DNA of 64,000 nt from JBMNPT01 sp050943735. GTDB taxonomy: Bacteria > Bacillota > Clostridia > Oscillospirales > RGIG577. Of this stretch, positions 26,508 to 34,837 are shown piece after piece (position 1 is the first letter of the stretch; each line of letters starts with the position of its first letter). The translations under genes and the position numbers were made by a program. The stretch is from the NCBI GenBank assembly GCA_050943735.1, contig JBMNPT010000001.1, forward strand, positions 124,001 through 188,000, given 5' to 3'. Below the pieces are notes generated by a model. That model saw only the letters and a list, made by a program, of their open reading frames with translations. It ran no database searches and was not told the DNA's origin.

Positions 26508-26757
26508 TCCTCATTTTGCTGATGTAGAAGTTTTCCACAAAATAACACCCACTTGTGGATAAATTCTCCTGTTTTTTCTGAAAAAAGGGAAAAATAGGGA
26601 CTCAATTGATGGATTGACAGGCCACCGGTTTGGAAAGGACTGTCGAAAACAGGTGGAAAGACTGGCGATTGGTACAAACAGTTGTGGATAAATCTGTGGA
26701 AACTGTGTGTAACTCTCTTTTTGATAGAAAATGGTGTAAATCCCCGGCAAAGTGTGA
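26508..26757. other. DnaA-box cluster downstream of gyrA
   Basis: This gene-free spacer contains two perfect DnaA boxes, TGTGGATAA at 26554-26562 and 26683-26691. Near matches are TTTTCCACA at 26531-26539 and TGTGGAAAC at 26695-26703, and two weaker copies lie at the very end of gyrA (26489 and 26498). The perfect boxes are both on the same strand, 129 bp apart. It could be a second origin module, a DnaA-titrating locus or a DnaA-responsive control region for glyQS. Confidence 0.6.
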
Positions 26758-26763
26758 TACAAT
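26755..26763 (+). promoter_or_regulatory. Extended -10 promoter of glyQS
   Basis: TGATACAAT is an extended -10 element (TG, one base, TACAAT at 26758-26763), 74 bp upstream of the glyQS start. No good -35 hexamer is seen 17 bp upstream, which is usual for extended -10 promoters. No T-box leader features were found. Confidence 0.5.
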
Positions 26764-26836
26764 CGAAAAGACGGAAAATGACTCTTTTCCCGCCGGATGG
26801 CGGAAATCAATACAGATGAGAGGAAGAAGATCCAAC

Positions 26837-28237
26837 ATGAACAATACCGAAAAAACCATGGAAAAAATCGTCGCTCTGTGCAAGGGCCGCGGTTTTGTAT
26901 ACAGCGGCAGCGAAATCTATGGCGGCCTGGCCAACACCTGGGATTACGGTCCTCTGGGTGTAGAACTGAAAAACAATGTGAAAAAGGCCTGGTGGAAAAA
27001 ATTTGTACAGCAGAATCCCTACAATGTGGGACTGGACGCTGCCATTCTGATGAATCCTCAGGTGTGGGTGGCATCTGGCCACGTAGCCACCTTCAACGAT
27101 CCCCTCATCGACTGCAAGGCGTGCAAAATGCGTCATCGGGCAGATAAGCTCATCGAGGAGTGGAACGCGGAAAACGGCATCACCGACATGGTGGTGGAGG
27201 CCATGACCAATGAACAGATGGTGGAGTACATCCGGGAAAAGAAAATTCCCTGCCCCGGCTGCGGCAAGAGTGACTTCACCGACATCCGCAAGTTCAATCT
27301 GATGTTCAAGACCTTCCAGGGCGTCACCGAGGACAGCGCGTCTACCGTTTATCTGCGTCCCGAAACCGCCCAGGGTATTTTTGTGAATTTCCAGAACATC
27401 CAGCGCACCACCCGTAAGAAGATTCCCTTCGGCGTGTGCCAGGTGGGCAAGTCCTTCCGGAACGAAATCACCCCCGGCAACTTCACCTTCCGTACCCGGG
27501 AATTTGAACAGATGGAGCTGGAATTCTTCTGCAAACCCGGCACCGAACTCACCTGGTTTGCCTACTGGAAGGAGTACTGCCGCAAGTGGCTGGACGATCT
27601 GGGCATGAAGGCGGAAAACATCCGTATGCGGGATCATGAGCAGGAAGAACTGTCCCACTACTCCAATGCCACCACCGACTTTGAGTTCCTCTTCCCCTTT
27701 GGCTGGGGCGAGCTGTGGGGCGTGGCCAGCCGTACCAACTTTGACCTGACTGCACACCAGAATACCAGCGGCAAGGACCAGAGCTACTTTGATCAGGAGG
27801 CAGGCGAACGGTACATTCCCTATGTGGTGGAGCCTTCGCTGGGCGCCGACCGTGTGACCCTGGCTTTCCTGGTGGATGCCTACGACGAGGAAGTGGTGGA
27901 CGAAGCCAAGGGCGATACCCGTGTGGTACTGCGTCTGCACCCCGCGCTGGCTCCCTTCAAGGCTGCGGTGCTGCCCCTGTCCAAAAAGCTCTCCGAGGGC
28001 GCAATGAAGATTTACGAGGAATTGAGCGAATATTTCATGGTGGATTACGACGAGGCAGGTTCCATCGGCAAGCGGTATCGCCGGCAGGATGAAATCGGTA
28101 CTCCGGTGTGCATCACCTATGATTTTGATTCCCAGGAGGATGGCTGTGTGACCGTCCGCGACCGGGATACCATGAGCCAGGAGCGTATCCCCGTCAGTGA
28201 GCTGCGGGCGTATCTGGAAGAGAAAATGAAATTCTGA
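26837..28237 (+). CDS. glyQS: Glycine--tRNA ligase, homodimeric type
   Basis: The start ATG 26837 follows GAGAGGAAGA and gives 466 residues; the longer upstream frame crosses DnaA boxes and is not credible. The class II motifs include WDYGPLG near the N-terminus, RPETAQGIFVNF, and motif 3 around GADRVTLAFL. The short alpha2 form is typical of Firmicutes such as Bacillus, in contrast to the alpha2beta2 type. The C-terminal anticodon-binding domain covers about residues 355-466. Confidence 0.96.
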   Translation: MNNTEKTMEKIVALCKGRGFVYSGSEIYGGLANTWDYGPLGVELKNNVKKAWWKKFVQQNPYNVGLDAAILMNPQVWVASGHVATFNDPLIDCKACKMRHRADKLIEEWNAENGITDMVVEAMTNEQMVEYIREKKIPCPGCGKSDFTDIRKFNLMFKTFQGVTEDSASTVYLRPETAQGIFVNFQNIQRTTRKKIPFGVCQVGKSFRNEITPGNFTFRTREFEQMELEFFCKPGTELTWFAYWKEYCRKWLDDLGMKAENIRMRDHEQEELSHYSNATTDFEFLFPFGWGELWGVASRTNFDLTAHQNTSGKDQSYFDQEAGERYIPYVVEPSLGADRVTLAFLVDAYDEEVVDEAKGDTRVVLRLHPALAPFKAAVLPLSKKLSEGAMKIYEELSEYFMVDYDEAGSIGKRYRRQDEIGTPVCITYDFDSQEDGCVTVRDRDTMSQERIPVSELRAYLEEKMKF

Positions 28238-28274
28238 TAGGCCGGCGGCGGTCCACAAGTGAGGATGAAACACC

Positions 28275-29234
28275 ATGCAAAACAATCTCAGACGTCATAC
28301 CCTGATGCGGGGGGAATGCCCCCTGCACTACTACACCTCCGATCCTTATGTGGAGGGACGGATCGACCTGGTGCTGATCCATGGCACTGCGGTGGATCAC
28401 AACAGCTTCAGCAAGTTCATTGAACTGCTGCCTGAAGATACATACAATCTGCTGCTGCCCGAGTTGCGGGGCCATGGCAAGAGCCAGCCGGTGGATGTAC
28501 TGCCCTCCTTTGAGCTGATCACCGAGGACATTCTGGCGGTACTGGAGGATGCCGGCGTGCAAAAAGCCCTGTTTATCGGCCAGGGTGTTGGCGGCGCCAT
28601 TGTGCAGGACATTCTCTACCAGCAGCCTGACCGGGTGATTGGAATGGGCATTTTGGGCTGCGGGTGCAATTACATCCGGCCCAGCGGCTTTGAGAAGCTG
28701 ACTTTTTCAGTGATGAACGGCATTGTGTCCCACTATGCCTTCAACAAGCTGCGTAAAAATCTGGCCTTTTCCACATCCGCATTGAAAGAGGGCCGGGAAT
28801 ACACCCATCGCTGCATCACCAAAATGCAGAAGATGGTAATTTTGCGGTATTTGCAGATCACCACCCGTCCCACCCATCGGGATAAAAAATTTGTATCGGA
28901 AGTCAATGGTTTTGCAGCCATGGGCTTTATGGAGATGCCTCGGCTGGGTAAAAAGCTGGTGAATGCGTACCGGCAGCATCTGCCCAATGTGGATTTGTAT
29001 CAGGTCCCCCGGGCGGCTTCTCTGGTGCAGTATGACGCGCCTACCCATCTGGCGGATCTGCTGGAACGGCTGCGGCTGAAGATCTATGATCCCAAGGGAT
29101 ATAAAGAGGCCATGGAGCGGTATCAGAAAGAGTATGAAAAAGAGATGAAGCGCATCATGGAAAAGCGGCAGAAGGAAGAGGAAGCCCGCCGCAAAGAGCG
29201 GGAGGAGCAGAAAAAGGCCCGCAAAAAACGCTGA
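28275..29234 (+). CDS. Alpha/beta-hydrolase-fold protein with missing nucleophile serine
   Basis: The 319-residue protein has the hydrolase core: the oxyanion-region LIHGTAVDH (near residue 34) and LRGHGKSQP (about 62-70). The nucleophile elbow that normally reads G-x-S-x-G is GQGVGG (about 99-104), so glycine takes the place of serine. The C-terminal 45 residues are a charged Lys/Glu/Arg helix (KRQKEEEARRKEREEQKK). It may be a non-catalytic binding protein or have a rearranged active site. It follows glyQS by 37 bp and probably shares its transcript. Confidence 0.8.
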   Translation: MQNNLRRHTLMRGECPLHYYTSDPYVEGRIDLVLIHGTAVDHNSFSKFIELLPEDTYNLLLPELRGHGKSQPVDVLPSFELITEDILAVLEDAGVQKALFIGQGVGGAIVQDILYQQPDRVIGMGILGCGCNYIRPSGFEKLTFSVMNGIVSHYAFNKLRKNLAFSTSALKEGREYTHRCITKMQKMVILRYLQITTRPTHRDKKFVSEVNGFAAMGFMEMPRLGKKLVNAYRQHLPNVDLYQVPRAASLVQYDAPTHLADLLERLRLKIYDPKGYKEAMERYQKEYEKEMKRIMEKRQKEEEARRKEREEQKKARKKR

Positions 29235-29243
29235 TGCATGCAG

Positions 29244-29267
29244 ACAGGACCGGATTTCCGGTCCTGT
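29244..29267 (+). terminator. Terminator after the hydrolase-fold gene
   Basis: ACAGGACCGG (29244-29253) pairs with CCGGTCCTGT (29258-29267), followed by TTTTCCTG. It lies 10 bp past the stop and closes the glyQS transcript. Confidence 0.8.
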
Positions 29268-29292
29268 TTTTCCTGTGAGGGGGGAGTGAAAT

Positions 29293-30237
29293 TTGGACAG
29301 TCTGATCTATAGTCTCAATGCCACACTGCCGGTTTTTCTGGTGATGGCCATTGCCTGGGGACTGCAAAAACTGGGGATGTTTACCGAAGATTTTATCACA
29401 GTGGTCAACCGGTTTAACTTTCGGGTGACGCTGCCCATTTTGCTGTTCCGGGAAATTTCGGAGATGGATTTTGCCTCTTTGATGGACCCCCGTTTCATGT
29501 TGTTCTGTTTTTTTGGAACTGCGGCCTGTATGGCGGTGATCTGGTTGTTTTCTCTGTGGTATGTGAAGGACCGGTGCATGCTGGGCAGTTTTATTCAGTC
29601 CTCCTATCGGGGTAGCGCGGCGGTGCTGGGAGTGGCCTTTGTACAGAATATCTATGGCAGCGCGGGTATGGTGCCGCTGATGATCATTTCCTGTGTGCCT
29701 CTGTATAATGTGTTCGCGGTGATTGTGCTCACCCTGTACAGCAACAAACAGGTGGATGGACGGGCCCAGATGAAAAAGGCTCTGTGGGGCATTGTCACCA
29801 ATCCCATCATTTTGGGGATTCTGGCGGGGCTGCCCTTTTCCATATGGTCTCTTTCGCTGCCGCCCATTGTGGAAAAAACCATGGCCAATTTTGCCGCTAT
29901 GTCCACTCCGCTGGCCCTGGTGGCCATCGGTGCGTCTTTCACCTGGAGCAAGGCGCTGAAAAAAGCGGCTCCTACCATTGTGTCCGGCTGTATCAAGTTG
30001 GTGGCGCAACCGCTTTTGTTGCTGCCGGTGGCGGTGGCGCTGGGGTTCCGAGGACAGGCGCTGGTGGCCATCCTCATCATGCTGGGGTCTCCCACCACCC
30101 CCAGCTGTTACATCATGGCGGAAAATATGGGCAATGACAGCGTGCTGGCGTCGGGCACCATTGTGTTTACCACTCTGTTTTCCGCAGTGACCATCACCAC
30201 TTTTTTATTTGTGATGCACAGTATGGGTCTGCTGTAG
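29293..30237 (+). CDS. AEC family transporter (auxin efflux carrier / malate permease type)
   Basis: The 314-residue protein starts at TTG 29293 behind a GAGGGGGGAG site. It shows about ten hydrophobic segments in two halves and the C-terminal GSPTTPSCYIMAENMG motif typical of AEC carriers. Bacterial members export or take up malate, malonate or other organic acids. It lies directly behind a terminator without an obvious promoter, and 100 bp before the next promoter. Substrate unknown. Confidence 0.88.
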   Translation: MDSLIYSLNATLPVFLVMAIAWGLQKLGMFTEDFITVVNRFNFRVTLPILLFREISEMDFASLMDPRFMLFCFFGTAACMAVIWLFSLWYVKDRCMLGSFIQSSYRGSAAVLGVAFVQNIYGSAGMVPLMIISCVPLYNVFAVIVLTLYSNKQVDGRAQMKKALWGIVTNPIILGILAGLPFSIWSLSLPPIVEKTMANFAAMSTPLALVAIGASFTWSKALKKAAPTIVSGCIKLVAQPLLLLPVAVALGFRGQALVAILIMLGSPTTPSCYIMAENMGNDSVLASGTIVFTTLFSAVTITTFLFVMHSMGLL

Positions 30238-30281
30238 AATCTTTGGCTGTTTTTTTGGCACAATGGCCGGAAAAAATTGGA

Positions 30282-30310
30282 TTGACAATGAGAAATCCTC
30301 AATTCATAAT
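30282..30310 (+). promoter_or_regulatory. Promoter before the unknown 152-residue gene
   Basis: TTGACA (30282-30287) and CATAAT (30305-30310) lie 17 bp apart, 46 bp upstream of the start codon. Confidence 0.65.
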
Positions 30311-30355
30311 GAAAGTATATTAAACGCCGTCAGGCGGTAGAATGGAGTGTTTCTG

Positions 30356-30814
30356 ATGGAAGAAAATACGAGCCGTACCCAATTTGGTCAGATGGAAGAA
30401 TCCTTTTACAAGCTGATCGAAGATGTATTGCCTCTGCTGGAAAGCCAGGAAGGCAAAGCGCATTTTCTGGCAAATTTGGACCGGCTGGCCCAGTGGGTAA
30501 AAGCGATGCCCCGCTCGCTGCGCAAAGGCAAAGCCTGGTCCCGTGAGGAGTTTGAGGCAATCCTGATGGGACCCGATCAGATGGAAGATCCCCGTTTTGG
30601 CGCCTATATGGATGCCTTTTACGAAGAGTACAAGGAAAATCCGGAGGACAGTCTGCAGACCTTTTATGACGATCTGTTCCGGGATGAAGGGGATCTTACC
30701 AAAGTGGATTGGCCGGCGGTTTGGGAATCGGTGCGGCAGAATTATGAAAACTGGCTGAAGACTGAATACCACGACGAGTGGCTGGAAAAAGAGGAGCCGC
30801 CTCAGGATTTGTAA
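30356..30814 (+). CDS. Acidic cytosolic protein of unknown function
   Basis: The start is set at ATG 30356 because GGAG lies 8 bp upstream; an in-frame GTG lies nine bases earlier. The 152-residue product is soluble, acidic and predicted mostly helical, rich in Trp, Tyr, Glu and Asp (QNYENWLKTEYHDEWLEKEE). No family motif was recognised. It has its own promoter and a strong terminator, so it is a single-gene unit. Confidence 0.75.
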   Translation: MEENTSRTQFGQMEESFYKLIEDVLPLLESQEGKAHFLANLDRLAQWVKAMPRSLRKGKAWSREEFEAILMGPDQMEDPRFGAYMDAFYEEYKENPEDSLQTFYDDLFRDEGDLTKVDWPAVWESVRQNYENWLKTEYHDEWLEKEEPPQDL

Positions 30815-30825
30815 CAGGAAAATGG

Positions 30826-30858
30826 TCAGGGGCCCTTCCCAACGGGAAGGGCCCCTGA
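30826..30858. terminator. Strong bidirectional terminator
   Basis: A 15-bp perfect stem (30826-30840 with 30844-30858) has an AAC loop and T7 on the plus strand. It separates the rightward unknown gene from the convergent leftward regulator, whose stop is only 6 bp away. Confidence 0.9.
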
Positions 30859-30863
30859 TTTTT

Positions 30864-32660
30864 TTATTGTTTTGGAAAAGCCCCTGGATTTTTGTTCAGT
30901 AGCCTCCACAAAGTGGTTCGGCTAATGCCCAGCCGTTTGGCGGCACTGGTTTGATTCATGTGTTCTTCCTGGAGCACCGCTGTGATGATTTCCTGCTGCA
31001 TTTCTTCCAGGGTACGGGAGATGTCCAGAGAATACTGGTTGGTGCCATAAACGGGAAGAATGGTTTTTTCATTACTGATGATAAAGCGCAGCTGCTGGGC
31101 TGTGATATAGGAGTCGGAGGCCAGAACGGTTGCCTGATCCAAAATTCTTTTGAATTGGGTATAGTTTTGAGGCCACCGAAATTCCTGCAGCAATTGAATC
31201 CCTTCGGGCTCCACGCCCATGATCTGCCGGTTTTTGACCACATTGATGTGATTGAGGTACAGTCCGATCATAGCGGGCAGATTGCTCAGATCCTCCCGCA
31301 GGGTGGGCAAAATGATTGGAAAACAACCCATATCATTTTTTAAAAAATTGCATAGGGAGTTTTCTTTTTGGGGCAGATACCCATATTCGTAAGAAAACAT
31401 CAGCCGGTTTCGCTTACTGAGATTGCTGTTGTGGGTCAGGGCATATAGTTCATGAATTTGCTCTGACTCCAGCTCGATGAAATTTTTGAAATACAGGGTG
31501 CTGCCGGTGTCATAGATGGGGGACAGGGGGTGCTCCATCAAAAATTTCCACGATTTTTTGTGCAGGATACCACAGTCTATGATGTAGTAGGGATTTTTCT
31601 GCTGTTTGCTGTGGAGAAAAATGGAGTTGGCCAACTCATCTTTTCCGGTGCCGATTTCCCCCAAAATCAGTACAGGCGTATTTTCCGCCGCGAATTTTTC
31701 AGCAAATTTGCGGATTTCCAGATAGAGTTCGGTGTAAAAAAACATGTGAAAGGAATGTTCCGAAATGGTTTCCCGGCTTTTGTACTGGATGCCCACCGTG
31801 ATTTGTTTTTCCAGATGTTCCATACGGGTCACAGCAAAACAGTACCACACCACATCGTGGGAGAGAATTTTTTGCCCGGCGGCGGAATAGGTGTATTGTT
31901 CGTGATCTTTGTAACACCGCACAACATTCTGTTCCTCCAGCAGGGACAATTTTTTTCTGAGCCATTGCAAAACATAGGAATTTTTCTGTTTTTCGGATGT
32001 GAAAATCAGCTCATGGGTTTGGTCAAACAGGTAAATTTCCTGGTTTTGCATTCCAAGAGCCAGCTGATAGAACTCATTTTCCCTTTTTTGTGTGAGAAAA
32101 AAGGAAGCGATGGAAATGGCATGTCGTACCGCGTCCAGCACACTTTTTTTGCTGTAGGAGATCTGCATAATGTTGATGCCTTGCTGCTGGACCTGTTGGG
32201 CCAGGGCCGGATGGACCAGCAGCAGAGAACATCCCTGTTGTTGTACCGAGTCAATGGCAGCGGAGAGAGATTGCTCGGTCGATAGGGCAATCAGAGGTGC
32301 GCCGCACTGTATGATGTTGCAGCAGCTTTTGATGAGAGACTGGGTTTCCCGGGTGGTGAGGATGGCAAAGCCAGGATGGGTGGATTGAGCCAGATGAATG
32401 GCGCTGATGATATCCTGGCAGGAAAATTGAATTTCCACCACAGGCAGGGGCAGGGTGTGATTCCATTGAGGATCGTTGCTCTCCTGGGTCAGTACAATAT
32501 CATAATCAGACCAACAGATGGAGGAGAGGAGCTTTTCCCGGTTGCGAAGGGTACAGAGCATGGCAGAGATCTGTACCTCTCCCCATTCATTGGCAATGTC
32601 GTTGAGTGTTTCCTGTATGCTGGGATAGGGTACCAGCGCCAGGATGCGAATGATCCTCAT
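30864..32660 (-). CDS. PrpR-type regulator with degenerate AAA+ domain (regulator 1)
   Basis: The 598-residue protein has a PrpR-N-like sensor (about 1-180, with LPLPVVEIQFS), a middle PAS-like region (about 195-310), an AAA+ segment and a Fis-type HTH at the C-terminus (TSAAKRLGISRTTLWRLL). Walker A is GEIGTGKDELA, but the Walker B position reads TLYFKNF without Asp-Glu, and no GAFTGA loop is present. It should not be able to remodel sigma-54 polymerase and probably acts on sigma-70 promoters. It is transcribed behind a nitrilase gene with a 15-bp gap, opposite to a TRAP operon, its likely target. Confidence 0.85.
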   Translation of the reverse strand: MRIIRILALVPYPSIQETLNDIANEWGEVQISAMLCTLRNREKLLSSICWSDYDIVLTQESNDPQWNHTLPLPVVEIQFSCQDIISAIHLAQSTHPGFAILTTRETQSLIKSCCNIIQCGAPLIALSTEQSLSAAIDSVQQQGCSLLLVHPALAQQVQQQGINIMQISYSKKSVLDAVRHAISIASFFLTQKRENEFYQLALGMQNQEIYLFDQTHELIFTSEKQKNSYVLQWLRKKLSLLEEQNVVRCYKDHEQYTYSAAGQKILSHDVVWYCFAVTRMEHLEKQITVGIQYKSRETISEHSFHMFFYTELYLEIRKFAEKFAAENTPVLILGEIGTGKDELANSIFLHSKQQKNPYYIIDCGILHKKSWKFLMEHPLSPIYDTGSTLYFKNFIELESEQIHELYALTHNSNLSKRNRLMFSYEYGYLPQKENSLCNFLKNDMGCFPIILPTLREDLSNLPAMIGLYLNHINVVKNRQIMGVEPEGIQLLQEFRWPQNYTQFKRILDQATVLASDSYITAQQLRFIISNEKTILPVYGTNQYSLDISRTLEEMQQEIITAVLQEEHMNQTSAAKRLGISRTTLWRLLNKNPGAFPKQ

Positions 32661-32675
32661 AAAGTGCCTCCAATT

Positions 32676-33557
32676 TTATTGAGTCAAAATAGAAAAACAG
32701 GCTTTTTTTCGTTTTTTCATGGGGGCGTTGGGATGCTGCCGCAAACTTTCCTCTTTTTCTGCGGACAATTTTTGCACAATCATTTCCTCCTGGATGAACG
32801 GGGTGGAGCTTTGGCTCAGAATGCTGCCACAGGGATCCACAATCAGGCATCCCCCCGCGTGGTTGGAGGTGACTCCCACCCATTTTCCCGATTCCCCTGT
32901 TCCATTGCACAGTCCCGCGTAACAGCGGTTTTCCAGAGCACGGCACCGGGCGATGATGGAAAAGTACTCCTTCATCCCGGCCACAATGGGCTTTTGCTGT
33001 TCCGGGTCCTGGGTCCACTGAATCCAGTCGGTATCCACATGCCGGGCGGCGTTGCAGAACAGCAAAACTTCCGCTCCCAATACAGACAGGCACCGGGCGG
33101 TCTCGGGGAAAAAGCAGTCATAGCAGATGATCATTCCCACTTTGGCAAAGGGAAGCTGGGCGATTCGAAATTCACTGCCTCCGGTGAAGTACTTTTCCTC
33201 GTCCAGTGACAGATGAATTTTATCCTGCCAGTTTACAATTCCCTCCGGGCCGCAGAGAATCTGCCGGTTGTACAATTTGTTCTTTTCCAGGGTGGCCATA
33301 CCCACCGCGGCATAGATGTTCCATTTTTGAGCGGCATCGCACACAGCCCGCAAGCTGGGGCTGTCCTGCCACTCTTCCGCTTCTTTTCGCAGCAGGATAT
33401 GTCCTGCGTGACCGGTGATGTTGAGCTCGGGAAACACCACCAGGTCTGCTCCTTTTTCGTGTGCCTGCTGCATAAAATACAGAGTTTTTTCCAGGTTTTC
33501 TTTTTTCTTGCCCAAATAGGAATCATGTTGTACCATAGCCAATGTAAAATCTTGCAT
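32676..33557 (-). CDS. Nitrilase/amidase superfamily carbon-nitrogen hydrolase
   Basis: The start ATG 33557-33555 has AGGAGG 8 bp upstream and gives 293 residues. The Glu-Lys-Cys triad is visible: FPELNI (E42 region), the lysine in WQDKIHLS and the cysteine in IICYDCFFPETAR. Family members hydrolyse nitriles, omega-amides or N-carbamoyl compounds in the cytosol. It lacks a signal peptide. It is divergent from the TRAP importer genes and co-transcribed with regulator 1, so an amide- or carbamoyl-bearing substrate taken up by the TRAP system is plausible. The precise reaction is unknown. Confidence 0.9.
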   Translation of the reverse strand: MQDFTLAMVQHDSYLGKKKENLEKTLYFMQQAHEKGADLVVFPELNITGHAGHILLRKEAEEWQDSPSLRAVCDAAQKWNIYAAVGMATLEKNKLYNRQILCGPEGIVNWQDKIHLSLDEEKYFTGGSEFRIAQLPFAKVGMIICYDCFFPETARCLSVLGAEVLLFCNAARHVDTDWIQWTQDPEQQKPIVAGMKEYFSIIARCRALENRCYAGLCNGTGESGKWVGVTSNHAGGCLIVDPCGSILSQSSTPFIQEEMIVQKLSAEKEESLRQHPNAPMKKRKKACFSILTQ

Positions 33558-33704
33558 CAGTCTATCCTCCTTATGGTTCTGGTATACTTTCAGTATAGTG
33601 ACAGGGAGGATAGAGTCAACGAAGTACATGTTTAACTTTGCAACAGATTTGAATGGGAGGAATATTTTGGAAATTTACTGTTCATTATTGAAACGTTCAC
33701 TTCA

Positions 33705-33733
33705 TTGACCCTCTTTTGTTTTTCTTCTACAAT
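33705..33733 (+). promoter_or_regulatory. Promoter of the TRAP operon
   Basis: TTGACC (33705-33710) and TACAAT (33728-33733) are 17 bp apart. Upstream lies TTGAAACGTTCACTTCA (33679-33695 region), a partial dyad that could be the binding site of regulator 1. The promoter is sigma-70 like, consistent with a regulator lacking GAFTGA. Confidence 0.65.
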
Positions 33734-33790
33734 GAATTCGAAAAAACAAAACCTGTTTTTGGTGAATTCATAAAAGAGAGGAGTTTCACA

Positions 33791-34819
33791 ATGAAAAGGT
33801 ATATCACATGTTGTCTGGTGCTTTCCCTTTGTTTCTGCTGTGTGAGTGGCTGTGGTTTTGGCTCCAAGGCCAATGACACAGGAGCGCCTGTATCCAGTTC
33901 TCAGGGAGAAGCGCAATCTCTGTCCATCACCACAGTGCTGCCTGCGGGCACAGCCATTGTGGATAAGATGCCGGTCATGGTGGACATGCTCAATGAAAAT
34001 GGATTGTTTGAAAGCGCCTTGTACCCCGACAGTCAACTGGGGTCGTGTACTGATATGCTGGATCGTTGTTTTGCCAATGACCCCATTGTCAATCTCTGTG
34101 ACCCTGCGGATTTTTGTGATATGACAGTACCGGAAGCCAGCGCCATGGAAATGCCGTTTTTGGTGCAGACCTATGAACAGCTGGACAAAATTTACCAGAG
34201 TGACTGGTGGAAGGGCATCAAGGAACAGGTGGCGGAAAAAGGTTTGATGATTCTGTCAGAAAACGGACGTACCGGAGACCGGCACATTCTGACCAAGACG
34301 CCGGTGGAAAGCCTTTCGGATCTCAAGGGGCTGAAAATTCGGGTACCCACCAATGTGGCGTTTGTGGCGGGCTTTACCGCATTGGGATGCTCTCCCACTC
34401 CCATGGCGGTGAGTGAGATTTACACTTCCCTGCAGCAGGGCGTGATTGATGGTCTGGAGCATCCCTACGCCGACATCCTGTCCAGAAAGACCTATGAAGT
34501 GGCCAAATACTGTGTGGAGCAGCCCCATATGCGCCAGCCCAATATGTCGGTTTGCGGTACGGGATTTTACAATGGATTGAGCGAGGAACAGAAAACGCTG
34601 TTGAAAGAAGCGGGAGATGAGGCGTTCAATCAGGCCAATGACTATTTGGAAGAGCTGGATGAGCAATGCAAACAGGAACTGGAAAAGGCAGGGGTGACCT
34701 TCACCCAGATCAATACGGATGAATTTATCGAGGCAGCCAAGGGATTTTTTGAGTATCCCGACATGCAGAGCTGGACACCCGGTCTGTATGATACGCTGCT
34801 GGAGATTGTAAACAGCTGA
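33791..34819 (+). CDS. dctP: TRAP transporter substrate-binding lipoprotein (DctP family)
   Basis: The 342-residue product starts at ATG 33791 behind AGAGGAG. A signal peptide ends in the lipobox VSGC (C21). The mature part is a DctP-type periplasmic-binding fold: FVAGFTALGCSPTPMAVSEIYTSLQQGVIDG-type helix region, and the conserved arginine in LKIRVPTN that usually clamps a carboxylate. It delivers an organic acid to DctQM. The gene opens a four-gene operon. Confidence 0.93.
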   Translation: MKRYITCCLVLSLCFCCVSGCGFGSKANDTGAPVSSSQGEAQSLSITTVLPAGTAIVDKMPVMVDMLNENGLFESALYPDSQLGSCTDMLDRCFANDPIVNLCDPADFCDMTVPEASAMEMPFLVQTYEQLDKIYQSDWWKGIKEQVAEKGLMILSENGRTGDRHILTKTPVESLSDLKGLKIRVPTNVAFVAGFTALGCSPTPMAVSEIYTSLQQGVIDGLEHPYADILSRKTYEVAKYCVEQPHMRQPNMSVCGTGFYNGLSEEQKTLLKEAGDEAFNQANDYLEELDEQCKQELEKAGVTFTQINTDEFIEAAKGFFEYPDMQSWTPGLYDTLLEIVNS

Positions 34820-34837
34820 TAGAAAAGAGGAGTTAAA

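Noticed and set aside
26508..26836. Possible T-box leader for glyQS
   Set aside because: No T-box sequence or antiterminator/terminator pair is visible; the spacer contains DnaA boxes and an extended -10.
33558..33790. Sigma-54 promoter for the PrpR-type regulators' targets
   Set aside because: No TGGC-N8-TGC-type element was found in this spacer or at 37857-38151; sigma-70 hexamers are present instead.
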